Assembly (NCBI GenBank): GCA_002778195.1
Contig: PCDI01000002.1
Coordinates: 186,001-250,000 of the forward strand
DNA length: 64,000 bases
Direction: 5' to 3'
From: Raffaelea ambrosiae
Taxonomy: Eukaryota; Ascomycota; Sordariomycetes; Ophiostomatales; Ophiostomataceae
Below the pieces are notes generated by a model. It had not been told where the DNA came from and did no database searches. It saw only the letters and a list, made by a program, of their open reading frames with translations. The position numbers and the translations under genes are program-made. This document shows positions 10,901 through 22,139 of this stretch, one piece after another (the first letter of the stretch is position 1; each line of letters begins with the position of its first letter).

Positions 10901-13160
10901 CATGGGCCGAGATGCCCAAAAGTCCTTCTCATCTTTGACAGGAGTCAGATCTAGGTCCGCGTTGTTCATGTAGGTAGCCGCGTCGGTGTCCACGTTCTGA
11001 TGGGCACGAGCAAGAATGGCATCTTCGTCATCGTCGACGACGTTGTCATGAGTAGACATCAATCGATCAGCGTCATTCAAGGCATCTTGGGTCAAGGTCA
11101 AAGGTATGTCTAGTTCGGCGATCTCGGGAAGCACGAGCTGATTGGAGCGAACGCTGCGGTCGGAAGTTTTTCCTGGGCCATGACGGGAGAGGAATGGGAA
11201 GCCATCGTCTGGAGCACGAGGAGGGTGTTCAGGAGCGGTGTACTCGTATGGTGGAGGAGCGCCAAGCGACAGGTTGTTATGATTAGTAGCGCTGTTGCTG
11301 TCACTGGGGCCGGTATTGCTGTGACCATTACTGGGACCATTACTGGGACCATTGCTGGGAACATGCCGAAGGCTGTTGGCGCCGCTGCCAATGCTGCTGG
11401 TTTTACTGTTCGACCGCAAGCGACCGGAAACTGACGAAGGCGGCGACATGACGTACTGGTTGGGGGAGTAGCCGCCGGTTCGAGCAGAGCTGTTGAGCTC
11501 AAGTATGGAGCTCTGTCGCGAGAAGGCACGTCGCAGCTGGGGGGAAGTGCTGGAGCGTGCACCTATGTCTGGTGCCGTTGACGAGGTGTTGGAACGGACC
11601 TGGTCGGCAAGGATGGACGAGCGGCGGCTGTCGCTACGCTTCAGTTCCTGGTGGGCTTCGCGAATGGCGTCCTCGATGGAGCTGGTCATCGACAGGCGCT
11701 CCGCAGAGGCCTCGAGTTGTGCAATGTTGCCGGCGAAAATACCGGAGCCAGAGTTTTGGTCAGGCACTGGTTGGCGCAGAGGGAGGTGTCCGCGTGAGGA
11801 TGTTGAGCGATATATAGCAGGCTGTGATAGTTGTTGCTGTTGTGGCGCAGCGGCGTTCGTGAACTTGGGGCGGAGTATTCTTGTCTCACCGGTATCGATA
11901 GTGCCAGCGGTGTCGGTGTGGCGACTCTTGCTGTTGTTTCTGCTGCTTTTTCTGCTGTTGTCGTTGCTGTTGTCGTTGTTAATCGCAGCACTGGCACTCA
12001 CGAACGAGTCGTTGTCTGAGCCAGAGCCCGAGGTGCTGCCACGGGGGATTTTTTCGTCGCCTCGTATCCCGGCGGGGATTGGTCTCGCTAGTGGCGATGA
12101 TGTACCCGAGGTTTCTGATGATAGGCCCTTTGTTGCTGATTGAGCACGTGATGCGCCGCCGACCTTGAGAGAAGACAACGACAGCTGCGATGGGGGAGAA
12201 AGGACGGAGGTGAGGGCTGAGAAGCTGGCCGGAACGAAGCCAGACGTTTTGGACGACTTGGACGAGCGTGGCCTTTCGCTATTAGCAATGTTGATGTTGT
12301 TTAGTGCTTCCGCGGAGCCACTGTTGCTTGGGGGTGGGCTTTTTCTGGTTCTCGTGTTGCTAGGCCCCTTATCGGCTGCAGGAAGAAATTCGTGTTTTGG
12401 CTGGCCCATGGTGGTCGGCCAGGTGCCCACTGCGCCGTCCAGTGGACCGGGTTTAGGGGCCGCTTCTCCTCTTTCGGATCTATAAGAAAACGCACTTGGT
12501 TTTAGGAGTCAGCGGACTAGACCCAAAATGTGAGGGTCGCATTGTCTTTCGGGTGCTTTGGGGGGGGGGGCATTTGGGAATCGTTAGGGCCTTATTAGGG
12601 CCTTATTAGGGCCTTGTTGGTGCCTTATTATTTGTTGATTGTGTCTTTTGCTCGTGCCTGTCTTTTGCGAACGGTGTCGACGCAACCGGATATGGAGAAA
12701 ATGGAGAAGACTAGCATCCGGGCATATCTCACCTGTCTAGCTCGTCGCCAAAGCTTCGTCGGCTGGCCGCGTCACTGGTGGGACATGCGTCTTTGTCGTC
12801 TGGCACATTCCCTTCTACTACGCTGGCTGGGCTGCGCACCTCGCCGCCGTCCAGCGACGACAGAGGCGTGGCGGCCGTGCGAGCAAGAGACAGGAACATG
12901 ACCGAGGATGGAGAAGACGAGAAACCGGACGTGGATGAGGGGGACTCGACCAGCGATGAGGGTGCCGGCATATATGGCACTGGTGTCGTCTTGGCGGCGG
13001 GGAGCATGGCGGAGCGCTCGTCATATTCGTAGGATCCCGAGTAGTCGTGTGCGGTGCTGTCGTCCACGATACTAATCCTTGGCGCCATGGTGCTGTTTGT
13101 GTATGCTTCCTGGTGTGGCAGCGGCGGAGGGCCGTGTTCTGAGGTGGTGGGGGTGGCCAT
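7943..13160 (-). CDS. Large disordered conserved fungal protein (about 1654 aa), function unknown
   Basis: Two exons: 13160..12733 and 12479..7943. The GTGAGA donor and the TATAG acceptor join in phase to give 1655 codons. The start MATPTTSEHG has a good context. The N-terminal half is Ser/Thr/Asn/Pro-rich. A more conserved-looking block follows (FFDPETGQQMLYYPARVPAM), then a Lys/Arg run (VEKRRKKKK). Next come a long Asp/Glu tract at about 9480-9535, a block with TLLAELQLRKQQQK and KKVNLAWEDP, and DVPLGMLYAARAAGRK. Lys/Glu-rich coiled-coil-like helices precede a Met/Asn/Gly/Gln-rich C-terminus ending VERWRQGVLP. I see no catalytic domain, signal peptide or membrane segment. The pattern fits a cytoplasmic or nuclear scaffold, but I do not recognise it and give no function. 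It is the longest gene in the window. Confidence 0.8.
12585..12628. repeat. 11-bp minisatellite inside an intron
   Basis: Four near-identical copies of TAGGGCCTTAT lie in the single intron of the 1654-aa gene. A G10 run sits just before them at 12561-12570. Three TTAGGG hexamers occur by virtue of the unit. Confidence 0.9.
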
Positions 13161-14126
13161 TGTGATAATATAAGTTGTGCGTCGTCTGGGTCTCGCTGGC
13201 TGACGCTGCTACCCTGGCTGGGCTGCGTGCGCAAGTGTTGTTCACGAGACAGCACAGGGATGGCCGGGCATGGGTACGCAGGGCGAGAGACAAATTGAAA
13301 TTGAAGAACACGGTCGAGGTGCGAGAGAGGCCGCAGTAGTTAGTGGCTTATTGGGTCGTGGAAAAAGGCTGTGGACAAAGGACCGGACTGCCAACAAGAC
13401 GGGCAAGACAAGGAACAAAGAAACCAGGTACAGCTGGAGCCCGAAGAGAGGAAGAGACAGATATGCAGAGCGGGCGAGCCTGGGGGTGGAGGACAAAGAA
13501 GACTTGATAAAAGAAAAAAAGAAGAGCCGCCAGATCGTGTGGAGATTCTGCCCAAACGAGAATTAAAAGAAGACGAGGGGATCGGCGTTCCTGGCTAGAG
13601 CTCTTGGTCCAATCCGGGTTTGTCGTGCGCTCGCTTGGGGCCTTCTTGGGCAGGTGTGCGGACGATTCGTGGTAGTTAGATATCTCTGCCTATCGTATCT
13701 CAACGTATGCTGTGCTTTCTTTTTTGGCACTGCTGGATTGTCGTGTATCCGACGCCAATGCTGTGTCGGGAGAAGGGGGGGGCACAAGACCAGGGGGGGT
13801 TATCTGCCAGGGCAAAAAGACGCGGCTCGATTCGTGCGGTTGAAGAGCTGAGAGATAACGAAGAGGCTATATGTAGTATAGCAGGCGAGATACGGCTATA
13901 CTACGATATGTAAGTGAATGGAGTCGAGGCGGCGGGATGGCTTGCAGTGGATGTGACGAGGGACGGGCCAAAGCGTCGCTTGTCCAACATTGGACGAAAG
14001 CAAAGGGGGGACTCACGACAGAGGAGAGGGGAGAAGAAGGGGCAACATGAGGAGCAGGAGAGGAAGGGGTAGAAATAAGAAGCAGAAGGAAGAGGAGAAG
14101 GGAGAATGAAGTAGTTGAAGCAGTAG

Positions 14127-14158
14127 TCGACAGTCGACAGTCGACAGTCGACAGTCAG
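14127..14158. repeat. 7-bp tandem repeat (TCGACAG)n
   Basis: Four perfect copies of TCGACAG followed by a partial copy. The flanks are purine-rich on one side and unrelated on the other. Confidence 0.9.
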
Positions 14159-15035
14159 AAAACAAGCCCACAGGGACTATCGCCAATAGACCGCTTCGTA
14201 TTTTGACAGCCCAAAAGATCCGGCCAAGAGACCAGACACACCACCAATAGCCAGACGAGCTAATCCTTCGACGGGGTTTCGAGTCTGCTAGGTCGGTGTG
14301 GCCGTTGGTTCGAAACCGCCTGGAGCTGCGTGCTCCTGGGCTTGAATACCGAGAAGAGGAATTTAAAATAGCATGCGCTTCAATTGCTTCCCATGCTTTC
14401 TTTTTTGAGTGTTTGAGGGGTGAGGCGTTAGGAAGACACTGCATGCTGGTGGGTTTTTTTTTTCTTGTCTCGCTGTTTTGTTTTTACATTGTAGGGCTTC
14501 CTTTTGGCTTCTCTTGGGCTTTGTTTTTCTTTGGTCTACTTTTGTCCTGTCTCTGGTTTCTTTTTAGGACCAATCCCCCTCCTCATGGCCTTCCTTCTGT
14601 TTTGGCCCAGCGACCTCATGGTTCTCCATCGTTCCTTCCCTCGTCCCGTACTTTCTTTTCCCAGTCGCATCCGGCAGATTTCTTTCTTACATGTAACACA
14701 GTTTGCTCTTGCCACTTCGAGCCGCCCGTGTCGCGTGGCCATCACAAGTCAGCAACCAGGGTCGCCTTCCGTCGCAACTTTTGTGCATGCCAGGATCGCA
14801 CCGTGTCATTGGACGATCGATCACTGTGTGGCTCTGCGAACACCAATACTGCAGAAGCACAGAACTGAGTCGCAATAGCGCACATGAGCGCAAACACAAG
14901 GGAATCCGGATGGGCTACAAAAACACAATCCCACTTGTTGTCGCCGCGAAAAAAAATGCCTGTCAGACAGGGGAGAGGCCCCCTGGTCGACACGTCACGA
15001 AACCGAGCATGGGGCCGTTGATGAAGGAGCACGTA

Positions 15036-15067
15036 CGAGTACCGTAGTGCAGGGTACACGGTACTCG
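15036..15067. repeat. Perfect 10-bp inverted repeat, 12-nt spacer
   Basis: CGAGTACCGT at 15036-15045 is matched exactly by its reverse complement ACGGTACTCG at 15058-15067. It could be a dyad protein-binding site or an RNA hairpin. More ACTCGTAC-type sequence follows at 15135-15165. Confidence 0.85.
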
Positions 15068-15753
15068 CTGGTGTTTGTGTCCAGTGGGAGCACAGTCGAC
15101 AACGAGTTGGCAGGGGCTCGTCCGTTTTCCCATCACTACTCGTACTCGTACACCGTACACGGCACGTATATACTTTGATATCAGTAGGATATTTCGTGCC
15201 GCAAACATACTCGTAGCGTCATCGACTGGGCGAAATTATACCTGCCACGAACTTTTTTGCTACCTGTCGTGCTGTTAGTTCCCCTGGAGAGCCTGGAACC
15301 CACCTCTGGCGACAGTTTTGCCTCCCGCTGGCAATATGCTCACTAATTGTTGGTTTCGAGGCGTTCCGCGGGGTTCCACCATTAGCGAGCCGGAAAGAAA
15401 AGGACAAACAAAAGACAAACAGGGGCAAACGGAAAAGAAAGCAGAGAGTAAACTATTATGGCAGAAGGAAGCAAAAAGCAAACAAAACGGAGGCCAACAG
15501 CGGTCTTCAGAGGAAAAGGAGAGCTAAAAACATGGTCTCGACCGCTGCACAGCCAATCAGAGTCCAGATACCCTGACCAGTCTTTTTGGCCCTTTGTTTC
15601 ACATTCAGCCCTTTCTCTTCTGTCTTCCGGGTTTGCTCCCTAGCCTCAAAAAACCATCGTTTGTCAGTGAGCCTGCCTTCTGTCTAGCGGTCTTTGCCAG
15701 CAACTGCTGGGCTTTGGCGGCGGACTCGCGTAGTCACTATGCTCGTTGGCCTT

Positions 15754-15767
15754 TACGCGTACGCGTA
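15754..15767. promoter_or_regulatory. 14-bp palindrome carrying two ACGCGT cores
   Basis: TACGCGTACGCGTA equals its own reverse complement and contains two MluI-box cores. No gene start lies within 1.5 kb downstream on either strand, so a regulatory role is only possible. Confidence 0.35.
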
Positions 15768-17380
15768 CTTTAGAAGACGTGAGACTATCGCGGTATTTCC
15801 TGTTCTTCTCATTTCCCGTACTCAAGGCTGCCACACAAACGGGTCCTACTAACCCGATCCAAGTTTTCGATGGGACTCCGTCTTATCTTCCAAATTGCCA
15901 ACGCTCCATCAGAGTCTGGACTTTCGCCCCAAGGCCGTTCTTAAGGTCTTGAAAGTCACAAGATGCGCTCGAAGATAACGTCCAGCAACAACTTCTGTAC
16001 TCGAGCAAAAATAGCAGCCTACGTGCAGATCGGAATACTACATAGTACTCGTTTGTACGTGTAGGGCCACTGGACTCACTCCAACCTATATTCAGAAACC
16101 TGCAGGTTGCGGGCATGCCATGCAACCTTCATTTGATAGCTGGCAGCCAACTGGATAATGCAGCAAATGCGGACATCATGGGAAGCTTGGCTGTTCGAAC
16201 CAGCTTGTTTATCAATGTCACAGAAAATGAAATCCGATATCTTTGATGAGTCAAAGAAGACTGTGTCAGCGTCTCCACGATTTCCTGCCAGCACTTCCAA
16301 AAACGGAAAGACACGAAAAGATCCCCTCTAGCACCTCGACCACGATCGACGATTTGGTTTCCCAGCCTCGCCATTATTCATCCACCGACCATTGTGTTCC
16401 GGTCATCGGGACGTCTGCAAGTACGGCACGTCCTGACAGCTCCGGTCTCAGGGTCCTTTTCATGTTCGGGGTTTTTTTTTGTTGGGGGGGGAATACGTAG
16501 AGCTCTCTGTCTCTTGTGTTGCACTGCTCTTTGCCAACCTTCCCCGTACTTCGCCTCCTTCCTCCTGGGAACGCCTAAGTTTGCCTCAGATTTCTCACAT
16601 TCTTCTCATAGAGAATCCTTCCAGGGGCCGCTGATCTGCTACAGGCTGTATTACAGAGAGCCCATTCTTGTTTATTTTCTAGTAATACTGGCGACCCTCC
16701 TCCGCGAAAACTACAGAGTATGTACCCAACGGCGCAAGGATGGACAAGAAATTACCTGGCTGTTGGCTGTTTGTGTCTGGGTAATCCCTGAAGCGAAACG
16801 CTCCACACACTGACCGCTACTAAATGTGAGGCCAATACTGTTCCCCGGCGATTGGGACTCAAGGAACACTGACCCCAGCCAAGTAAAAGGCTTGGGAAAA
16901 CCAGGAACGGGAACACAGAAACAACAAGAAGGGGATGTCGGAACCCCCCCATGGCCCGTGCCACTACCCAGGGAACTTCCAAACAACATAACTAACTACA
17001 TAGTAGTTACAACATAGTACTTGACTAACTGACTGACTAATAGTAGTTAGCTGCCCAGGCTGGTGCTGCCCACAAGGGACGGCACGCTAAGTTTATACGG
17101 CGAGAAGACCCTCCCTAGACTGGTGATGTGACTGATCCTATTTTGCGCAACTAGCATACAGACAGTTATGCTGCACATCCAAAGCGATTCCTCTCCATGT
17201 TGCCTCCAGCGCGCCTTTGCCCCGGTTATTACTTGGTGCTTTCTGCGTCCTTTCTCTGCCAACCTGTATCTTCCTTGTTTGGTTCTTGGCTGCTTGTTAG
17301 AGGAGTGGCGTCTAACATGTGTCTCGCCTGTTTAATAAGCGAACTATGATCCTTTCGACGAAAGTTCTCCATTTTCCCTA

Positions 17381-19214
17381 TCAGTGGGCTCCTGCGACAA
17401 CTTCCTCTTCCTTCTGACTCTTCTGCTCACCAGCGGCGGCTGCCTCGGGGTCACCCTGCCCATTTTCTCCTTTCTTCAGACTCAACCACTCCATCCCAGC
17501 GGCGAACACCAGCCCGCCCAGCGTCACTCCCATGGCCGCTAGGAAGATGCGCGAGATCGCATAGTTATACGCCCGCCGTACCGTGATCTTGTCTGCGTCG
17601 GGCACCATGCTGATCAGGTCCGTGGCGCCGCCATTGATGATTTGGCTCGCGTCCAGGCCAGGCACAGCGCCTGCCAGGCGCGAGATCAGAAGGTTCACCA
17701 GCATGTTCTCGCCCACGGTGCCAAACACGGAGCCGCCGAGCTGCTGGAGAAAAAACAAGAGGGCAATACCAAGTGGTATGTCGTCTGTGGGGAGGATGCG
17801 CTGCACGACCAGTCCAGAGATCTGCAGCCCAAATCCGAGGCCGAAGCCGGACAGGAACTGGTAGCCGACCCAGCGGGAAGTGCCGGTGCTGAGACTCCAA
17901 GTGGACATGAGCCCGAGTCCAGTGGCCAAAACGGCCGGGCAGAAGAGCATGGCAGGCACGTAGTAGCCTAGCACCTGGGTCGTGATGCCGCCGGCGAACG
18001 TGGACACGAGCATGGCAAGCATGAGAGGGAACATGTCCACGCCAGAGCGGGTCGAACTGAAACCCTTGACCGTTTGGACTGCACAATACATTGTTGTCAG
18101 ATGATGACTCCGAGATAAGTGTCACGAGTTGTGGGGAAGAGTGGCTTACACCAGGTGGGAATGTAGTAGATCATCATAACCATCCCGCCCGACACACAGA
18201 ACGTGTATATGGCAGCACAGAAGATGCTTCGCTGCATCACCACCTTGGGAGGGATGGTGGCAGTGTCGGGTAGCCATGCCTGCACTGCTCCATACGCAAT
18301 GAGCAGCACGCCGAAGATGACAAGCAGGGCGATGACACGGCCGTTGCTCCAGGCATACTTGGCGCCACCCCATTGAAGCGCCAGCATCATGCATACCATG
18401 GCCGGGATGAAGAAGAGCATGCCGAGCGGGTCAAGACGCTTGAAGTGTGTAAACGGGGTGACCGGAGGTTGTTTCTTGTGCTCCGGATGCCAGACCAGCA
18501 ACATAAACACCCACGAGGCCGCACCGATAGGGAGGTTGATATAAAAGCACCACCTAGTTTTGTTAGAACGGACAGCAGTTTGTCCAAGTGCTGTGGCACG
18601 TACCTCCATGTTACCGACTTGGTAAAGCCGCCACCGATCAAGGGACCCAGAACTGATGCTAGGCCAAAGACCATGCCAAACATGCCCTGAAACTTGGGCC
18701 GAATGTGCAGGGGCACCATGGGAATGATGACGAGCATGCACCCGGAGAAGATTCCGGCACCTGCAAAGCCGGCAATGGCCCTGCCTCCAATGAAGGAGCC
18801 AGAATTGGGAGCGGCACCACACAAGGCCGAGCCAGCTTCGAAAACAATGATAGAGATCAAAAAGACCACCTTCATGTCATAGTACTTGTAGATGCGTCCG
18901 TACATGAGCTGCCCAATGGCACTGGTCAGCATGTACGCCGAAACGTACCAGCCGATATCATCCAGACTGTTGAACTCATTGGAGATCTGTGGAATGGCGG
19001 TGGTGATGATGGTCCGGTCGAGGGCCACTATGAAAAGCGCCAGCAGGTTGCACGCAATGACGAGCCAGAATTTGACCGTCTTGGGCTTGTACAGCCGCTC
19101 ATCATGGGGACTGTTTTCGGTTAAATAGGTAGGTGCGTCATCGAGCGACGCCTTCTCTTGTCCAGACGACGACTCTGGACGCGTGTTGCTGGCAGCGATA
19201 GTAGTAGAAGTCAT
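17381..19214 (-). CDS. MFS drug/toxin exporter, DHA2-like (14-TMS type)
   Basis: Proton-coupled plasma-membrane efflux of drugs or metabolites (family knowledge). Exons 19214..18604, 18553..18150 and 18078..17381 give 570 aa. Introns have GTACGT/CTAG and GTAAGC/GCAG ends. Both joins restore conserved sequence (TKSVTWR-WCFYINLPIG and YYIPTWFQTVKGFSS). Visible motifs: LDRTIITTAIPQI after the first membrane segment, LMYGRIYKYYDMK (motif A-like loop), and motif C as GLASVLGPLIGGGF. About 14 hydrophobic segments and charged cytoplasmic tails fit fungal toxin-efflux pumps of the AflT/HC-toxin type. It is divergent to the Zn2Cys6 gene, with 338 bp between start codons, suggesting local control. The substrate is unknown. 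Confidence 0.92.
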
Positions 19215-19392
19215 GCTGTAGAAGAGACTGTTTAGTTGTAATGATAGGCTGAGAGCTTGGCATGCAAAGAGCTTTAGATGGCCAAGAAACTTGGCGTCTC
19301 CTTCCCAGAGGCTGTATTTATGTATTCCCGAGGGCGCCTGTACGTTTGGATGGTTCCGCGTGCGATGTCCGGGTGGCTTGGGCCGTTGTGGT

Positions 19393-19465
19393 CGGGTTGA
19401 CTTACACGGGTACGCGGGTATCTCGGGTAAGACGAAATTCGGAGCGGACACCAGTGGAGTACCCG
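19393..19465. promoter_or_regulatory. Cluster of CGGGTA sites in the shared MFS/Zn2Cys6 promoter
   Basis: CGGGTA occurs at 19407-19412, 19415-19420 and 19424-19429 in direct orientation. CGGGTT lies at 19393-19398, and an inverted TACCCG at 19460-19465. Zn2Cys6 factors bind CGG half-sites, so these are candidate operators for the adjacent regulator. Binding itself is inference. Confidence 0.5.
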
Positions 19466-19552
19466 CATTTCCCGCCATACAAAAAGTCGGGCACGTCCCC
19501 ACACAGGAGACTGCTGCCACAGGCACCTCGAACGCAACATAACGTACTGAAG

Positions 19553-21882
19553 ATGAAGAAACTCACCCGGGGCCAGTCATGTGTGCTCTGCCAGCAGCGG
19601 AAGATTCGCTGCGACAAACAGAAGCCCTGCACCAATTGCGTCCGCGCACAGAGAGAGTGCACGGTGGTGCCGCTGGCACCTCCGAAGCCGCGCCGGAGCA
19701 GACAAACACTTAGCCGGGCGCTTGTGGACCGCATGCTGGCCGAGAATGGAGTGATCATAGGAAGCGGGGAAGTAGCCGCGCCAAAAACTACGAGCCCGAG
19801 CCCGAGGGCTGCACGGAGCACAGAAAGCATCAGCCCTGACGAGGCCAGCACTCCAGGAGTGAGGTGGTTCGCCTACAACAAGGAGGTAGGGCCGAAGTTC
19901 TGATGTCTTCCGCTTCCAATGTTTGCAAGCCATTTATATCAAGCCTAACCTCCCCAGTATGAAGCTACTGACGAGCTCCTCCGCAACTCGGGCGGCGACG
20001 ACAACGACTCATCCGACCAGCCAGCCATCTACGACGAGTTTGATGCCAAGTTTGACGACCCAGACGGGTTCCCATTTGTCGTGCCTGGCGGGGGCTCCTT
20101 GTCATCTAAGCACATTTTTAGCCTTCATCCGTCAGCTATCGACATCCTTCAGCTGTGGCAGATCTACATCCAGCGTGTCGACCCGCTGCTCAAGATCGGG
20201 CATGTGCCGACTCTGCAGGCGCAGGTTATCCGCGCCGCAGGTGCCAGTTCCAGCGGTGCCGCTCATGCAAAAGACATACCAAAGCCGCTCGAGGCGCTCA
20301 TGTTTGCGATCTACCTGGTCTCCATACACGCCATGGCCGACAGCGAGGTTCAAGAGATGTTCCGGGAAGCTAAGTCGCGGCTACTGGCCCGGTATCATCA
20401 CGCCACCCAACAGGCCCTGATCAACGCGGCCTTTATGAGGGCTCCTGAGCTGGCAGTCTTACAGGCGTATATTCTCTACCTGGTTGGCGACAATCCTGGG
20501 CCACAGGCTCGTTCTGTCTGTCTGCACGCTGACTAACACTTTCCGATTAGTTCAGCATCTCCCGCTCCGTCGACCCCCGGTCGCTCTTCTGCCTCACCGG
20601 CATCGCCATGCGCATCGCTACCCGGCTGGGCCTGCAGCGCGATTGTGCGCGGTTCGGCATGTCTCCGTTTGAGACAGAGATGCGCCGGCGGCTGTGGTGG
20701 CAGACGGTTATCCTGGACAAGCGGCTGGCCGAGATGACGGGGTCTCCGGTGACCGCACTGACATTGTCGGCGTCGGGGGACTGCTGCCGGCAACCACTCA
20801 ATATCAACGACCTGAGTCTGCACCCAGCGGCCAAGGAGGCACCAACACCAGCTATGGGGCACTCAGAAATGCTATTCAGTCGAACGAGGATTGACCTGGC
20901 GGTGGCCATGACAGAAGTCTCTCTTGGGAGTCGAGATAGTGCTGGCTTCCAGGCTGGTGCTACGGCTACGCATACTCCTCGATTGCCGGACGGCAAGGGC
21001 GGAGAGGAAATGTTGACACTTTCACGCCCTTCTCCCCAGGACATCGATGCCTACTGTGCCTACTTTGAAGCTGCGTACCTGCAATACTGCGACTCAGCCA
21101 TCCCCGTCCAGAAATTGACCCTGTTGCTGTCCCGCGAGGCTCTGTGCAACCTCCGCATATTCAGCTTTCTGCGTCGAAGAGTACCCAGCGCGACCCTCCC
21201 GCTACAGGAACGTGATGCCCTTGCTTTGGCTGCCGTCCAGATGGTCGAGTACGATACCGTGGTGTGCACGACGGAGAGTCTGCGTGTCTTCCGCTGGTAT
21301 GCCGACCTATACGTGCCGATGCTCGGCTCCGTTTTCTTGGCAAACGAGCTCCGGCTGCGGCCCAATGCAGACTTGTCTGGTCGTGCCTGGAAGGCACTGT
21401 CTGAAAACAGAGAGAACCGCCGTGGCGGCGGTAGCGATGCAGGTAGCGGCACGCCAGCAGGGGATAAACAGGAGTATCGTGGCAGTCCCATACAGGCTGC
21501 CTTTGACCGGATGCTTCTCAAGGCATGGGAAGCCTGTGAAGAAACCGAGAGGCAATCTGGGGGCTCTGCTCCCAGGCGACCGCTGCCGTCGGTTATTGCA
21601 CAGATCAAGGCGGAGAGAGGAGAATCCGTGCTTGAATCTGCACCGCCTCTGAGTCAAGACAACCGGGGCGATGAGTTCCCTCAAACTGAAGGGTCCCCAG
21701 CACCAGGCTCGGATTCCACACTGGCTGCCCCGATACCATCCACGACTTCGCCGGATTTTGACGGAGCCGACCACAGTTTCGGTGATGTCATGCCGGACGA
21801 CTTTGGCGAGCTCGATTGGATGTTTCTCGGACAGACAAACGGTTGGGGAGGGTTTTCTGAAGGATCAGGCATGACATATTAG
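19553..21882 (+). CDS. Zn2Cys6 (GAL4-type) fungal transcription factor
   Basis: Exons 19553..19885, 19958..20482 and 20551..21882 give 729 aa, all joined in phase 0. The N-terminal binuclear zinc cluster uses C10, C13, C20, C26, C29 and C36 with the canonical 2-6-5-2-6 spacing, followed by a basic linker (PKPRRSRQTLSR). The middle is a fungal-specific transcription factor domain, seen in FSISRSVDPRSLFCLTGIAM and RRLWWQTVILDKRLAEMTGSP. The acidic C-terminus ends in GELDWMFLGQTNGWGG, activation-domain-like. The first intron is GTAGGG/CCAG. The second uses a weak GTTGGC donor, but a CTGAC/CTAAC branch and a TTAG acceptor support it. Its head-to-head placement with the MFS gene and the CGGGTA sites between them suggest it controls that exporter and perhaps itself. 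Confidence 0.9.
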
Positions 21883-22139
21883 TATTGGACTGCATAAGAA
21901 AAATGAACACTTTCAAAAACACAAAAAGCACATCAAAGAAACAGGCAAAACGAAGGTCAGCACAAAGTCAGGCACTATAAATTATAGAAGTGGCCGAGTA
22001 GAGAAACAATGACTGTCACAACCGCGGAAACGGTGAAAGTCTCAGAATAGAAAGAGGCAAACGCAATATATATTTTCGTGCCGGGCGAGCGGCCTTGGAG
22101 TTGGAGGATTTAGCACAGGCAAAGCAGCATTCTGATAAA

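Larger units (their letters stand above)
13161..17380. other. 4.2-kb region without recognisable genes
   Basis: The longest empty stretch in the window. It lies upstream of the 1654-aa gene and downstream of the MFS gene. Open frames here are short, overlapping and featureless. It contains a TCGACAG tandem repeat, a 10-bp inverted repeat near 15050, a 14-bp palindrome at 15754 and a 7-bp inverted repeat at 16993-17009 (TAACTAC/GTAGTTA). Copies of TACTCGT/ACGAGTA cluster around 15030-15210 and 16040. It may hold promoter elements or non-coding RNA; no coding gene is supportable. Confidence 0.6.

Noticed and set aside
12585..12628. Internal telomeric repeat
   Set aside because: TTAGGG appears only as part of an 11-bp unit, not as tandem hexamers.
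14013..14868. Frames of 140-190 codons in the gene desert
   Set aside because: Hydrophobic/Phe-Leu-rich because of T-rich or purine-rich DNA; no conserved motif or coherent splicing.
16180..16215. GGCTG-TTCGAAC-CAGCT resembling a tRNA T-arm
   Set aside because: No acceptor stem or A-box at the right distance on either strand.
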